A stretch of 64,000 nt of DNA from Typhlomys cinereus (GCA_023101885.1 JALPQD010000406.1:1938638-2002637); one strand, 5' to 3'. Positions 38,335-49,238 are shown, numbered from the stretch's first letter. Numbers and translations are program-made. Notes: generated from the sequence alone by a model not told the origin.

Positions 38335-39698
38335 GAAATTGTTCTCTGGAAGAACTGTGAAGAACTTTGGGACTTTGTGCTGGGAAAGCCTTTGCATCTT
38401 GGAGATGGATCGAAAGCGTCATTCTTGTGAATGGAGGAAAATGATGCTGTTACAAATGCGTGCGATATAAGCCGGGCTTGTGATAGTCCAGAGGAGAGTA
38501 AAGATTGTACTGGTAACTAGATGGGGGAGAAAACAGAGTGATGCATTAGCAGAGAGTTTGATGAGTTGTGCCCTCATCTTTAAAACTTGCCTAAAGCTAA
38601 AATTGTTTAGTAGAGGAAATTCCAAGACAATGTAGTTTTGACAATGTGGCATGACTACATTTTAGCATTCTTGTTCAGAATTACAAGGAAAAAAGGGCAG
38701 GGAATTAGACAGAAAGAAGTATAACCTGTTAGGTTTAATGATGGATGAAAGATGCAGTGGCAAACTTGAATTTGAGCACAGAGATGGCGGACAGCAAAAT
38801 GTCAGCTATTAAACAGATTAGCTCAATTAGTGAACCAAAGCCTGCTCTTCATTTGAATTATAGAAGATGTTGCACCATGAGGGCAAATCCTCAGGGAAGG
38901 TTCTCACTCATAAGATTATAATTTATTGTAGAAGGAAAGAGCTAAAGGGTGGAGTTTCAAAGGAAAAGTCTGTTCTTCCTCCAAAGCAAATGATAGAAAG
39001 ATTCTGCTTTGAATCAACACAGAAAAACTGAACCAGGTATTGTTCAAGGAGGCCAGTATCCACTTGGAGATTATAGCAGAACTTGGCAGTGTCATCCACA
39101 TGATTCTGGTTTTTATAGGCATTAAAAATACAAGAAGGATCTCTCCCCCAATTTCAGAGAATGGTAGAAATCAAGCAGTGTATGGCAGGAAACCTGCAGT
39201 CTACAGAACCAAGAAACGCATTTTGTGCTATGAAGTTGAAACCTGGTTTGCCATTGAAAAATCAAGATGTGAGAACCAAAGTTCTTCACATTTCTTCCAG
39301 AGAACAATTTCTTTTTATTATTATTATTTATTCAATTGTACCAGTGTCATAGGAGGGGCCACTCCAAGAGAATGTTGTACTCTTTGGGCATCTGTGCTGA
39401 GAAGGTGGAGCTGAAGACCTTTGGAACTAAGATGATTTCAATGGGAAGTTCATTTGCTGGACTTGGAGCTACAGGATTTGGAGTCTTTCCTGCTAATTTT
39501 TCATTTGGTTATGGATGGATTTTTCCTGGATTCCCCTCCCCCATTTCTCCCTTTTAGAATGGAAATGTTTATTCTGTGCCACTGTATGTTGGAAATGTGT
39601 AACTTGACTTTTCATTTTTATAGGAGACTTTGAATTTGGATTATTGAACTGTTTGGGATTATTGACGTAGCCTAAGGAATTTGGGGCAATGACTAGAG

Positions 39699-40083
39699 TG
39701 TCATGGTTTGAAATATGAGTTATTCTTAACAGGCTCATTTGTTTGAATCCTTAGTTTTTTGGGAAAGTCATAGCACTTTTGGGAAGTGGAGTCTTGCTAG
39801 AGGAAGGTAGTCACAGGGAGCAATCTTTGAGGTTGGTTAGCCCTGCCCAGTTTTAGCTAATTAGTCTGCTCTTATGGTTTGAAATGAGCAGTTCTAAAGT
39901 TTTCAGACCCCTTGATGGACATGACCTGCAGTGCCTAAAGTTCTGTCAGCCAGCCATATCTTTTCCACCATAATGAACTGTATCTCTCGTCTGGAACCAT
40001 AAGCTGAATAAATTTCCCTTCCTCCTTTAAGTTGTCTGAGCCTCTGTGGGGTCTCAAAGCAACAGAAAAGAATAACAAGTACA
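39699..40083 (+). mobile_element. MaLR-type 3' LTR
   Basis: It begins TGTCATGGTTTGAAATATGA and ends in AACAAGTACA. An AATAAA signal lies at 40007-40012 in the context 'aagctgaataaatttccc', typical of MaLR LTRs. The flanks give gcatc at 37536-37540 and gaatc at 40084-40088, a 5-bp duplication matching at 4 of 5. Confidence 0.82.
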
Positions 40084-40248
40084 GAATCCTAGTAGTCAAG
40101 AGGTTAGGATATCAAAAGCTCAAGATCATCATCTGCTACAAAGCAAGCGTGATGCCAACCTATGTCAGAAACAGTTTGGAGAGAGGCATTCCAGGATAAA
40201 AGAGGTTACTAAGGCAAGAAGATTATGATTTTGTATCCTATCTCAAAG

Positions 40249-40252
<4 letters not shown>
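40084..40252 (+). mobile_element. B4-like SINE, right half, after MaLR insertion
   Basis: It resumes the B1-like body where the left half stopped: 'cctagtagtcaagaggtt', 'aggatatcaaaagctcaag', 'atcatctgctac' and finally 'atcctatctcaaag' (the B1 end). It then runs into an A/GA-rich tail. Confidence 0.6.
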
Positions 40253-40308
<56 letters not shown>

Positions 40309-40316
40309 AAAAAAAA
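40252..40316. repeat. (GA)n microsatellite, SINE tail
   Basis: About 25 GA units end in an A run. It follows the 3' end of the split B4-like SINE. Confidence 0.95.
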
Positions 40317-41065
40317 TAGTTTATAGTTTTATTCCACAGTATAATTATTAACATACACTTATACAAAGGCACCATATTGTATGGGACAATTGTAATGACA
40401 AGTTTATTTTTACATATCAATCTAATGTTCTATCTAGGGATATCTACACAAGCTGTGCTTAACTGTAACCAGCCCCTGATGAATGAATACATTTTAGTTT
40501 TTATATTTGAAATATATTAAGAAACATCAGATCAAATTATTTAAAGGAAAACCAATACAGTTCAAAGCAAGAATTTTCATTACTTCACATGCTGGAAAAA
40601 AAAGCCTGTCCCACCTGCAAAATTAGTCCTGATATACTCAAGATATTACACTCTAGTCCATCCATTATAAATACAAAATTAAATAACACTTTGCAGGAAC
40701 TATTTTAATGATCACTACTCGTTATTAGGGAATAACAAAGGAAGAAAGTGCATTTATTTTTTTTTAAATAAGCCTCTCTGAAAGGTATAATATCTGTCTT
40801 GAGTTTCCCATCCTGCTAGTCTCTAGGGAAGTCAGATGGATGTGTGCTTTCCCACATGCAGTGCAGCTCTTGCAGAACGACCAAGCCTCAGATAAATCTT
40901 CTCCACAGTCCCATTAGTTTTGATGAAGTTCTTTGGGAAACTGAGAAGAGAAAAATGCCAATGAAAAATGTTCTTATTCTGTAGTGTGTTGTTATCAGGG
41001 CTCTGATTTATTTGCACCAGGCAGTAGATCACAGTGGGAAAATCTCAGATTCTAGATCAGATTCT
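40317..41065. other. unassigned sequence
   Basis: No gene or named repeat recognised. Confidence 0.5.
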
Positions 41066-41068
41066 ATC

Positions 41069-41085
41069 TAGATAGATAGACAGAC

Positions 41086-41174
<89 letters not shown>

Positions 41175-41194
41175 AGATAGATAGATAGATAGAG
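41069..41194. repeat. (GACA)n-(GATA)n tetranucleotide array
   Basis: A GATA start is followed by GACA units to about 41124 and then about 17 GATA units. Minus-strand frames of YLSI/CLSV codons are translation of the array. Confidence 0.97.
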
Positions 41195-41935
41195 AGTGAG
41201 AGAGGAATATGGTTAAGATACACATTATAGACTGAAAAAGATTTTTCAATACCACACATTTATTAAACTACTCATAATACTATGTATCTGCTCGCTTTCT
41301 TTAAAATGTTCACAGACATCTATGTCTTGCATTTATAAAAGTGAATTTTTGTACAGTACTTAATTATCTTCATTTTTCTAGCTAAAACACATATACTTGA
41401 AAAGTCAAGACACAAACCAACTATAGATAGGTTTCCATCAGTTCAGTTAAGGAACTTAAGTTCCCTCAGTGGTATCTTATTTCTGACTTTGGAGGTGTTT
41501 ATTTAATCATTTATGATTCAATTTGTCATTGTGAAATTGAGATAGAATATTGATAGATGCATGGAATTTGAGAGATGATTAAATGTAATATTCTATTTAA
41601 GGTTCTGACAAGTAAAAGGAGATGTAGACTTTAGCAATTATTTACTATTATTATTATTATTATAAATTAGGGCTATCCAATTACATTCTAAATATTGTCC
41701 TCTATGAATGTCCTTCACTTTGTGGTTACTTTTCCTTTCACAGTAAACAAGTCTCTTTGGAAGGGGGAGAGCAATAAGAAAAGGGGCACAATGTGCACAG
41801 AAAGTCAGTGTGCTGGAGATGGGAAAAACTGAGATAGAAGCAAAGATATCTGCATTTGGGGGCACTCATGTGCCTTCCTTGATAAGTATAGCAATAGTGT
41901 CCTTAAAGGTAATATGTCTTTAAAAAAGTGTTAGG
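41195..41935. other. unassigned sequence
   Basis: A short (TTA)n lies at 41644-41662. No gene recognised. Confidence 0.5.
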
Positions 41936-42164
41936 GGGCTGGGGAGATGCCTCAGGGGCTAAGACTTTGTGTCACAAGCAGAATCTCCTGAGTTCAGATC
42001 CCAGGTCCCAAGTAAAAACTCCAGGTGGAAACGGCAGTGCCCCACACTTCTGATGGGTGGGGCCTGGGATATCCTAGGACTAAGCAAGAAGAAGGTAGAA
42101 GCAATTCATGATGATTCCTGAAGTCATCCTTGGTCCTCCACAGGGACATACAGTGCCCTCTCTA

Positions 42165-42197
<33 letters not shown>

Positions 42198-42258
42198 TTC
42201 TCTCACACATACACAAACACATACACATTAAATAAATAAATAAATAAATAAATGAATG
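41936..42258 (+). mobile_element. tRNA-derived SINE, older group
   Basis: The head is ggctggggagatgcctcagg with B box gagttcagatccc. The right monomer is ccaggtggaaacggcag, gtggggcctgggatatcc, gaaggtagaagcaattc and cctccacagggacatacag. The usual AC block is partly replaced by (CT)n (42156-42205), then ACACAT and an (AAAT)n tail. Confidence 0.88.
42156..42205. repeat. (CT)n microsatellite within SINE
   Basis: CT run with a few TTT interruptions between the SINE body and its tail. Confidence 0.93.
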
Positions 42259-42697
42259 ATATAAAAAGCACAGGGATGACAAGTGTTTTCTTCCTTTTCT
42301 TTTTTTCTTTGTTTCTTTCTATCTTTTCTTCTTTTCTTGGTAATGTTATTGTTGCATGAAATGTTTTTCCTGGACTCAAGCTTTCAACACTCATTTTCTT
42401 GGCTACAGAAACATGTTGAAGGCTGGGGAATCCCAGGATATGGGGGCCAGCTGGCAGTACTGACACACTGACAGGGAAGTGTGAACCTTTTGAAAGGTTA
42501 TAGCACACCTGTTGCTGGCAGCAGTGAGGGTTTTTCAGCATGTGTGGAGTTCATTCTGTATTCCAACAGCAGTGAGCACTACCATGTCTTGCCTTGGTAC
42601 TGCTTTAGCAGGATGCACTAACTCCTGTGAAATCAGGAGACAAAATAGACCATTTATCTCCTTAGTGAATTCTGTGGTGCATTTGATGACAATGTCA

Positions 42698-42700
<3 letters not shown>
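42259..42700. other. unassigned sequence
   Basis: A pyrimidine-rich start (42288-42330) and no named repeat or gene. Confidence 0.45.

Positions 42701-42739
<39 letters not shown>
42701..42739. repeat. (AC)n microsatellite
   Basis: About 19 AC units. No SINE head is evident upstream. Confidence 0.97.
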
Positions 42740-42741
<2 letters not shown>

Positions 42742-42839
42742 AGTTAACACAGAATCCAAAAAGATTTTCTTTTAATTTATATTAGCTTTAAAATGTGCAG
42801 TGTGTTTTTACTAGTGGCCTATTGTACAAAGTATTATCT

Positions 42840-43735
42840 TTGAACTTTTTCTTTTTTTACTAATTTTTCTACTTTTATAAGCATATTAAGTATTTATTCC
42901 AGCTTCCTTCCCTCTCTCCTCCCTCCCATGCCCTCCCTTCCCTTTACTATTCCCTCTCATACCATCCTGCTCTTCCACCTGTATGCTTCTATGGACCTCA
43001 GGGTTCACTCTGGCTTCTCTACTCCTGTGGGGGCTCAGGCCTCCATAGTGTTAATAAATTACCTCTCTTCGGGTCACCCTACTGATATGTGCATTTCCCT
43101 TCAACTCATCCAGCTTTTGACCCAAAGGATTCACTGTGAATTCCCATTCTATGGGTGTAATAACAGCTGCCTACAGAGCAGTTTGATGCACTGTCTTCCC
43201 ACCACTGTAGGTTTATTGGCTGTCTTCCCTATTGATCTGTTTCCTTCCCTGTTTTAGATTCTTATTCTAATTTGCAGTAATAGGGGTGGGTACACTTCTG
43301 ACAAGCTGGTCTTGAGTCCAATCAGAAAGCTGCTGGTTGTCTCCTTAGTACTCTTGACTACTATTACACTGATGGTCATCTGTTGCCACGGTGATTTATA
43401 ATTGCTTCTTACAGATCTTATGCTGTTGATGGCACTTGTGATTATTTCTGTCTCCCAGTAGTTTCTACAGTATTCCTTGGCATTGTGTAAGCTGTCTAGC
43501 AAGGAGAAAATCCTCAGACCAGTTCCAGTTGATATATTTAACCCATATATGTAATAAATTAGTGTTGCATCTTAGAAATAGGGTCTTACTGACAGTTTTG
43601 GGACCTTTAAGACCTCTCCAACCAACATTTTATCAGGAAGAGCCACATTCCTGTTACTTCTAGTATGATTTTGTCCTGGGTTCTGAGTGATCAGTTCAAG
43701 GCTTTTATTTTATTTTTGTGTTTTCCTTGCTCTAT
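42840..43735 (-). mobile_element. LINE-1-like 3' segment, antisense
   Basis: A T-rich left edge leads into a pyrimidine-rich block ('cctctctcctccctcccatg'). That is the antisense of a purine-rich L1 3' UTR. Further right, 'ccaatcagaaagctgctgg', 'ctattacactgatggtcatc', 'acagatcttatgctgttgatg' and 'aatagggtcttac' resemble a rodent L1-associated repeat ('ccaatcagaaagctattgg', 'ctattgcaccaatgggcat', 'caatagggtcttact'). The exact family is uncertain. The 109-codon frame 42928-43257 is antisense to this. Confidence 0.45.
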
Positions 43736-43744
43736 GCTCCCAAG

Positions 43745-44395
43745 TAAATGGGAAAAGGAAAACAAGCAGGAGTTGCTATTCTAATATCAGACAAAACATA
43801 CTTCAAACTAAAGCAAATCAAATGAGTTGCAAATGGATACCACATCTTAGCAGAGGCAAAATTCCAGCAAGAAGATCTTACAATATTAAACATATATGCA
43901 CCAAACATGGAAGCACCCAAATTCATTAAACAAACACTACAGGAAATAAAACTCTAACACAACCCTAACACAGACTTCAATACCCTACTCACACCATTGG
44001 ACAGGTCAATGGGCTAAAAGATAAAAACACATTGGAGTTAAACAAAACCATAAATCAAATGGACTTACAGATATCTACAGAACATTTCATCCAAACACTA
44101 AAGAATACACATTCTACACAGAGCTCATGAGACATTCTCAAAAATAGACCACATACTAGGACACAAATCAAATCTTCACATATACAGGAAAATTGAAAAT
44201 CATTCACTGCATATTATCTGACCATGATGGAATAAGAGTAGATATCTACAACAAAAGAAACAATTGAAACTACAAAAAGTCATGCAAGCTAACTAAATAG
44301 CACATAAGTCACAACAACATAAGTCTAAATGAGGAATTAGTCAAAATGAAATAAAACAGGGAATTAAAACCTTCCTTGAAGCCAGTGAAATTTTA
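43745..44395 (+). pseudogene. LINE-1 ORF2 endonuclease-domain fragment, broken
   Basis: From 43751 the plus frame reads GKGKQAGVAILISDKTYF. It continues, after breaks, with LTILNIYAPNMEAPKFIK near 43877 and a DFN-containing piece. The NIYAPN and DFNT..LDRS motifs are those of the L1 ORF2 apurinic-type endonuclease. Downstream the DNA keeps L1 order (a 'FSKIDHILG' piece). Stops occur throughout, so the copy is dead. It is on the opposite strand to the adjoining L1-like 3' segment. Confidence 0.8.
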
Positions 44396-44449
44396 TATAT
44401 GGTGTACAGTATTGCTTCATTTCCAGATGCTCCACCTTCCCAAGTCAAG

Positions 44450-44545
44450 CTTGTTGCTCAGGTGTATGGGGTAATCCCAGCTATTCATGAGGCTGATGTA
44501 GGAGGTTCATAAGTAAAAGGCTAACCTAGGCCTTAGTCATTTCAA
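44450..44545 (+). mobile_element. B1-like SINE fragment
   Basis: 'caggtgtatggggtaatccc', 'agctattcatgaggctgatg' and 'taggaggttcataagtaaaa' match the first part of a B1 ('tgtaatcccagctactcaggaggctgaggcaggagg'). Only this part remains. Confidence 0.55.
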
Positions 44546-45729
44546 GAGAACTCTGGGTGATGTAGGTAATATTTATTTCTAAATCTTATCTGAAATGATC
44601 ACAGTTACCTGAGGAGCTTCTTAAAAATACATATCCCCAAATAACAGGTCCTAAAGGGATTTTTTAGTGACTACTGGAAATAAGTATTTATAGCTGTGGT
44701 GATATTCATGCAGACTTTTCTATATTGGTCCTTTGACCAATATGTCAAACTCAATCACCTAGAAAAAAGAAGGAAGATTAAAAGATGGTCCTCCAGGTTT
44801 TCTCTGCTGCTGGAATAAACATATGGTCAAATTAACACAAGGAAAAAAAAAACATTTATTCTTCTCACCATACTTGGTTTTACTTCATCAGCAGGTAGAA
44901 AATTCACATCATCAATAGGAGCTGAGGGAATATGTCATGCCATATTCCCAGAAAGAGCTAAGAAAGGGGTATAATTTCCCTGGCCAATATGCCTATATGC
45001 CTATATGACATATCTATTTTCATATCTACTTGACCAGTAAATGATCCCATCATCATAAGATGGGTTTTCCCATATTATTTAAAAAATCTTCCATAGATTT
45101 TTTTAGGGTTTTCCTTAACTGAGAATTCTTCACATGTACTTTAAAATCAGCTTTCAATTTTCAATTACATCTACAACTGTGGGCCACAGAGGAAAGATTT
45201 TAAAACTGTTTAGAAAACTTCAACAACATAAGTTAAATTAAGATTAAACTATTCAAAAACATATTATTTTGGGAACATTTATATTTATACAATTTTCTTT
45301 GTTTTGCCTTCTAATAAATGGTGAATGTGTCTAGCTTTCTAGTATACAGAGTGCAAAAATTATTACATATGGTATTTAGTTACTTTATATTTTAATGTGA
45401 TAAAATGCTCATTTTATATTAACTTTAATTTTTACAAGTACTGTCACATGTTAATGGGGACTGTTGAATAAGATGGCAATAGAGTAGTAACTTTGCAGCT
45501 AGTACCACATGCTAGTCAGAAAAATAAGACAAGCAGAATCTTCTCTCATTCTACTGTCTAATTCTACGCTCTCCAGAGTTCATTCAGTGAGCAAGCCTAA
45601 GGATTGTAAACGAGGGTGGCTGTCTCCAAATCAGTAGTCACAAAATGTGCAAATCCAAATTACAGACAAGTTGTAATAGATCTTGCAGGATTTGTGGGAA
45701 AAAGTTGCTCTTATTAAATCTAAAAGAAC
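44546..45729. other. unassigned sequence
   Basis: AT-rich, no gene or named repeat recognised. Confidence 0.5.
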
Positions 45730-45915
45730 ACTGTGTGTGTCTTGGGAGGCCCAAAGGTGACTTGGGGAATCATCTTAGGTTCCTCCTACCTCCTTTTTGC
45801 TTGACTCTTGTATTTCCCTGGCTCCACCTTCCAGAACTGGAAGTTCATAGGTGGGATCTGAGATCTGAACACAAGTCATTCTGCTGGTGAAACCCCTGAG
45901 CCATGTCTCCAGCCC
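45730..45915 (-). mobile_element. tRNA-derived SINE, older group, with internal deletion
   Basis: Antisense body: cttgggaggcccaaagg, gaatcatcttaggttcc, ttgcttgactcttgtatttc and cctggctccaccttccagaa. It joins almost directly to the antisense B box (gatctgaacacaagtc) and A box (cctgagccatgtctccagcc). The stretch between head and right monomer (the gccaggcagaaa...ggcctg part in other copies) is missing, so it is only about 186 bp. Confidence 0.87.
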
Positions 45916-47420
45916 TATAAACATGTTTTCGTGAAACAATCTTATGTATCTTTGTACAGAGCACATTAGCTTAGTTAAGAAATTCTTTAAGTTCTATTAT
46001 TCTAATTGAAAGCACTCAATATTTGGTTTCCAGCCTTCTTGTGCAGTTGTTAAAATGGACTCTCAGGTAGAAGAATTGACTAATTTACCTTCACTGAGAA
46101 GTAAGATACCAGCATGAGCTATGATGAGGATTCATAGTTAAATCTGTGTAAAAACCCAAAGTGGATTCAAATGTTTCTCACTTCATTTCCGTGTTATCTC
46201 TTTTGGCAAACAGTTATTTGTGAGACCTTCCCAGGATATATGTATCTGAGAGACATTGTGTCTATGACTGACATCTCTGTTCAAGTGTCTTTCATAGCAT
46301 TATATAATAGCTAATTTAGGAACAGAAGAAGTAGTCATGAGTATATTGCATTTACCATTTTAAATATAGAATATATTTATATTACAATGTTTTGAATAAC
46401 TACTACATAAAACATGTCTAAGTCTCCTGTGATTTTACCTAAAGCAAAAGTTTCTAACTTTATATTAGCATCCATCATGAAATTCAAATATATTTATTAT
46501 ACATATGCTGCAAAAGCATAAATAAAATAGGCAGCTTTTATTAAACAAAGAATAGCCTTCAATTAGCATTGGCTGTAGATTTTGGAATAAGCACATGTAA
46601 CACAACCATAATAATATAGAACAAAATAATGAGAAGTTCCCAACAAATCCTGTTTCTGTTTACATTCTTCATAGAGTTGAAATTGCCAGAGCCTATTCAA
46701 AGTTGCTGGGAAGTAAAAAGCACTATAACCAACAGTGGAATTTCTTTAAGTACCAGCTACCCACTGGGAAAAGAAGTGTATCGCATTTCTATTCTATATC
46801 AACAATTTGAAATAGAAGAAATCAGCTAGTGCACAATCTATAAAATTGTTGGTTTGTGCTTTGTGAGGAAAGAATGGACTGCAATTACATATTATTTTGT
46901 ATTGCATTATTACCAGTATGTATGCTAATTCAGTACCTCTAGCTTCCACCTACCACTGTCATCACCTTTAGCTGCTAGGTGATTTGACCTAGATATCTCA
47001 TTAAGTTATCAACTCATGAGTTCAAAACAGAATTTTTTATCTCTCTTCCATCTACCAATCTCATCTTCCCCTTTCACCAAACCCCTTTTGCCTACTATTT
47101 TCATGATGATGTAAACTGATATTTAGAAAAAGTTACCTATTCTTAAACTCTTTCCATCTATCCCATGTAATGGGGATAATATCCAGTCTATTCCTCTTTC
47201 ATTATGCATTTTCATTCATGCATGATGTGATATTCATGCAACAGTATATCACTACTGATCCTTTTGTTTAAGCAATACTAGCTGCTAAACAAGGATACTC
47301 AATTCTTTACATTCAGAGTAAAACTTAACAAATCCTTACTAATGGGATTTTAAAGACTATCTGCAAATGTAACGATTGTCAAACTTAAGAGTTTACATCT
47401 TTTGTCCTCCCTTTACTTCC
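45916..47420. other. unassigned AT-rich sequence
   Basis: About 1.5 kb with no recognised gene or repeat. Confidence 0.5.
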
Positions 47421-47424
47421 ATTG

Positions 47425-47856
47425 CCTCCTCAAACCCTCCCCCTCCTCTCTCCTCCTCCTTTCTCCCTTCCCTCTTTCCCTTCCTCTTTCCCTTCCTATT
47501 TTCTTCCCTCCTTCCCTCCCTTCTTTCTATCCTTTCTTTATTTCTTCCCTCTATTCTTTCCATCTTTCCTTCCTTCCTTTCTTCCTTCCTTCCTTTCTTC
47601 CTTCCTTCTTTCTTTCCTTCCTTCCCTCCCTTCCTTTCTTCCTTCCCTCTTTCCCTTCCTACTTCCTTCCCTCCTTTCTTTCTATCCTTTTTTATTTCTT
47701 CCCTCCTTTCTTTCTATCCTTTCTTTATTTCTTCCCTCCTTTCTTTCTATCCTTTATTTCTTCCCTCCACTCTTTCCATCCTATCTTCCATCTTATCTTC
47801 CTTCCTTCCATCTTATCTTCCTTCCTTCCTCCTTCCTTCTTTCCTCCTTCCTTCCT

Positions 47857-47920
<64 letters not shown>

Positions 47921-47975
47921 TTTCTTTTTTCTTTCCATACCTCTTTCTTCTTCCTTTCATTCTCTCCTCCTGTTT
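47425..47975. repeat. long polypyrimidine tract (CCTT)n/(CTTT)n
   Basis: About 550 bp, nearly all pyrimidine on the plus strand, passing from CCTT-rich to a uniform (TTTC)n section (47851-47920). All three plus-strand frames stay open for about 200 codons of S/F/L/P, which is a simple-repeat artefact. It lies directly 3' of a minus-strand B1-dID-like SINE and so seems to be its expanded tail. Confidence 0.95.
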
Positions 47976-48175
47976 TATAGTACTGGGGAATGAACCAAGG
48001 CCTTGCATATATTAACTAAGTATTCTACATTAAAACTTCTTTTAAATTTAAAACAGGTTCTATTAAGTTGTCCAGGTTGAACTTAAACTCACTCTGTAAT
48101 CCAGACAGCCTTCGAACTTACAGTTCTTTAGCACCAATATCCTTGGTAGCAGAAATACTAGGTTTAAACTCCCAG
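47976..48175 (-). mobile_element. B1-dID-like SINE
   Basis: Read on the minus strand, a B1 body comes first (antisense marks at 48052-48170: 'tctattaagttgtccaggtt', 'gaacttaaactcactctg', 'ttcgaacttacagttc'). An ID-like part follows (antisense 'tactggggaatgaaccaagg', 'ccttgcatatattaac', 47980-48030). The B1-then-ID order is the B1-dID arrangement known from several rodent families. Confidence 0.65.
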
Positions 48176-48770
48176 GTAGGCCCTCAGTTACCTGGAGAGT
48201 TTTCAAAAACACAGGGTACTGGCAGCAGAGTTTCTAGCTTAGAAGGTTTACAGGTATACTCTAAAATTTGCCTCTATAATTTCCTATATAATTTGAAACA
48301 CCTAAAACTCTAATTTCTTAAAATGTCCATAATTTCATGCTTTATAATGTTAAGCAAGTTGATTAATTTAATTATATATAGTACGTATATGCTCCCATTG
48401 ATAAAAAGGGGTGAATTTATAATGTGGTTAATACCTAAGCTTTAAGGTCCCCTTTTGCTCATCTCACTTAGAATGTCTGAGGATTACTTTTGTTTTTGGT
48501 GTGTGTTTGTTTATTACAGAGTGCCAATGGTACACCTCAAGTTTCATAAATCATGGAAATTTCTCTAGACATCACTGAGCATCAGGGTTTTTGATATTTA
48601 TGTGAGAATATTGAAAACTTCTTCATTATGTGCTTCCACAGACCTATTTCTCTTATTTGGTAAGTTCTTCAGCCCTTGGTCTGTTACTACTATTCTAATG
48701 CTGGCTGTACCCACCCTTGACATTCAAGTTTCTTTTTGTTAGCTGCCATCTATCTTGCATTAATCACAGT
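48176..48770. other. unassigned sequence
   Basis: No gene or named repeat recognised. Confidence 0.5.
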
Positions 48771-48796
48771 TATCTATCTATCTATCTATCTATCTT
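48770..48796. repeat. (TATC)n microsatellite
   Basis: About six TATC units, a short relative of the GATA arrays elsewhere in the window. Confidence 0.95.
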
Positions 48797-48979
48797 TTTT
48801 CTTGTATATAAACTATATCACTGGCTCAATATACTTTTTATATTTATTTGTCCTTCGATATATTAAATGAATAGTACTTTGAGACCTTACTTCTTCATTT
48901 TACATAATCTATAAAAGAATTAATTGATGTTAAGGAAATGTGAAGAACACATTATTCAGGCACAGTAATCTAACACTGA

Positions 48980-49238
48980 AAACAACATTTAGTGTTTATT
49001 AGTGACTTACTATCTGGCAGACTGTGTGCTAAGTGAGGACTTATCTGCATAATATTACATTAACTTCACCTCTTCTATGAAAGAAGATAAAAATGCCATT
49101 TCAACAGTTGCTCTTTTAAAATAAAACAGAAGCCTAGAAATGTTCATAAATTCCTCAAAATCTTTTAGCTGATACAAAATACAAACCAAGTCCCCAGATT
49201 TAAAGCCCTAAAGTCTTTATTCTTCGTCAGCTAACTTA
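48980..49238 (-). mobile_element. MIR SINE remnant
   Basis: Antisense MIR order: 'acttactatctggcagactg', 'tgtgctaagtgagg', 'gaagataaaaatgcc', 'agaagcctagaaatgttcat', 'tttagctgatac', then 'ccccagatttaaagccc'. These parallel 'tatgtgccaggcactgtgctaag ... gaggctcagagaggtt ... cccagg'. Confidence 0.65.

Larger units (their letters stand above)
37888..39698 (+). mobile_element. MaLR internal region, interrupted by a SINE
   Basis: It starts with 'ggtcccagagaagtggg', a counterpart of the 'ggtaccaggagtggg' start of MaLR internal DNA. It has 'gaagaactttgggactttg', 'atttctcccttttagaatgg' and 'ataggagactttgaa' in MaLR order before the 3' LTR. The open frames inside (such as 39040-39414) are not known MaLR genes and lie across stop-rich DNA. 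I regard them as chance. A young SINE occupies 38038-38334. Confidence 0.78.

Noticed and set aside
39040..39414. 124-codon plus-strand open frame in MaLR internal region
   Set aside because: MaLR elements are non-autonomous and the frame shows no gag or pol motif.
41064..41259. Two minus-strand frames with a regular four-residue pattern (YLSI, CLSV)
   Set aside because: They are the GATA/GACA array read in different frames, not a repeat protein.
47425..47975. Possible CRISPR-like regular spacing in the tetranucleotide tract
   Set aside because: No unique spacers. It is a simple repeat in a mammalian context.
47376..48015. Overlapping plus-strand open frames of about 190-205 codons
   Set aside because: They are translations of the CCTT/CTTT tract in all three frames (only S, F, L, P and similar), so a simple-repeat artefact.
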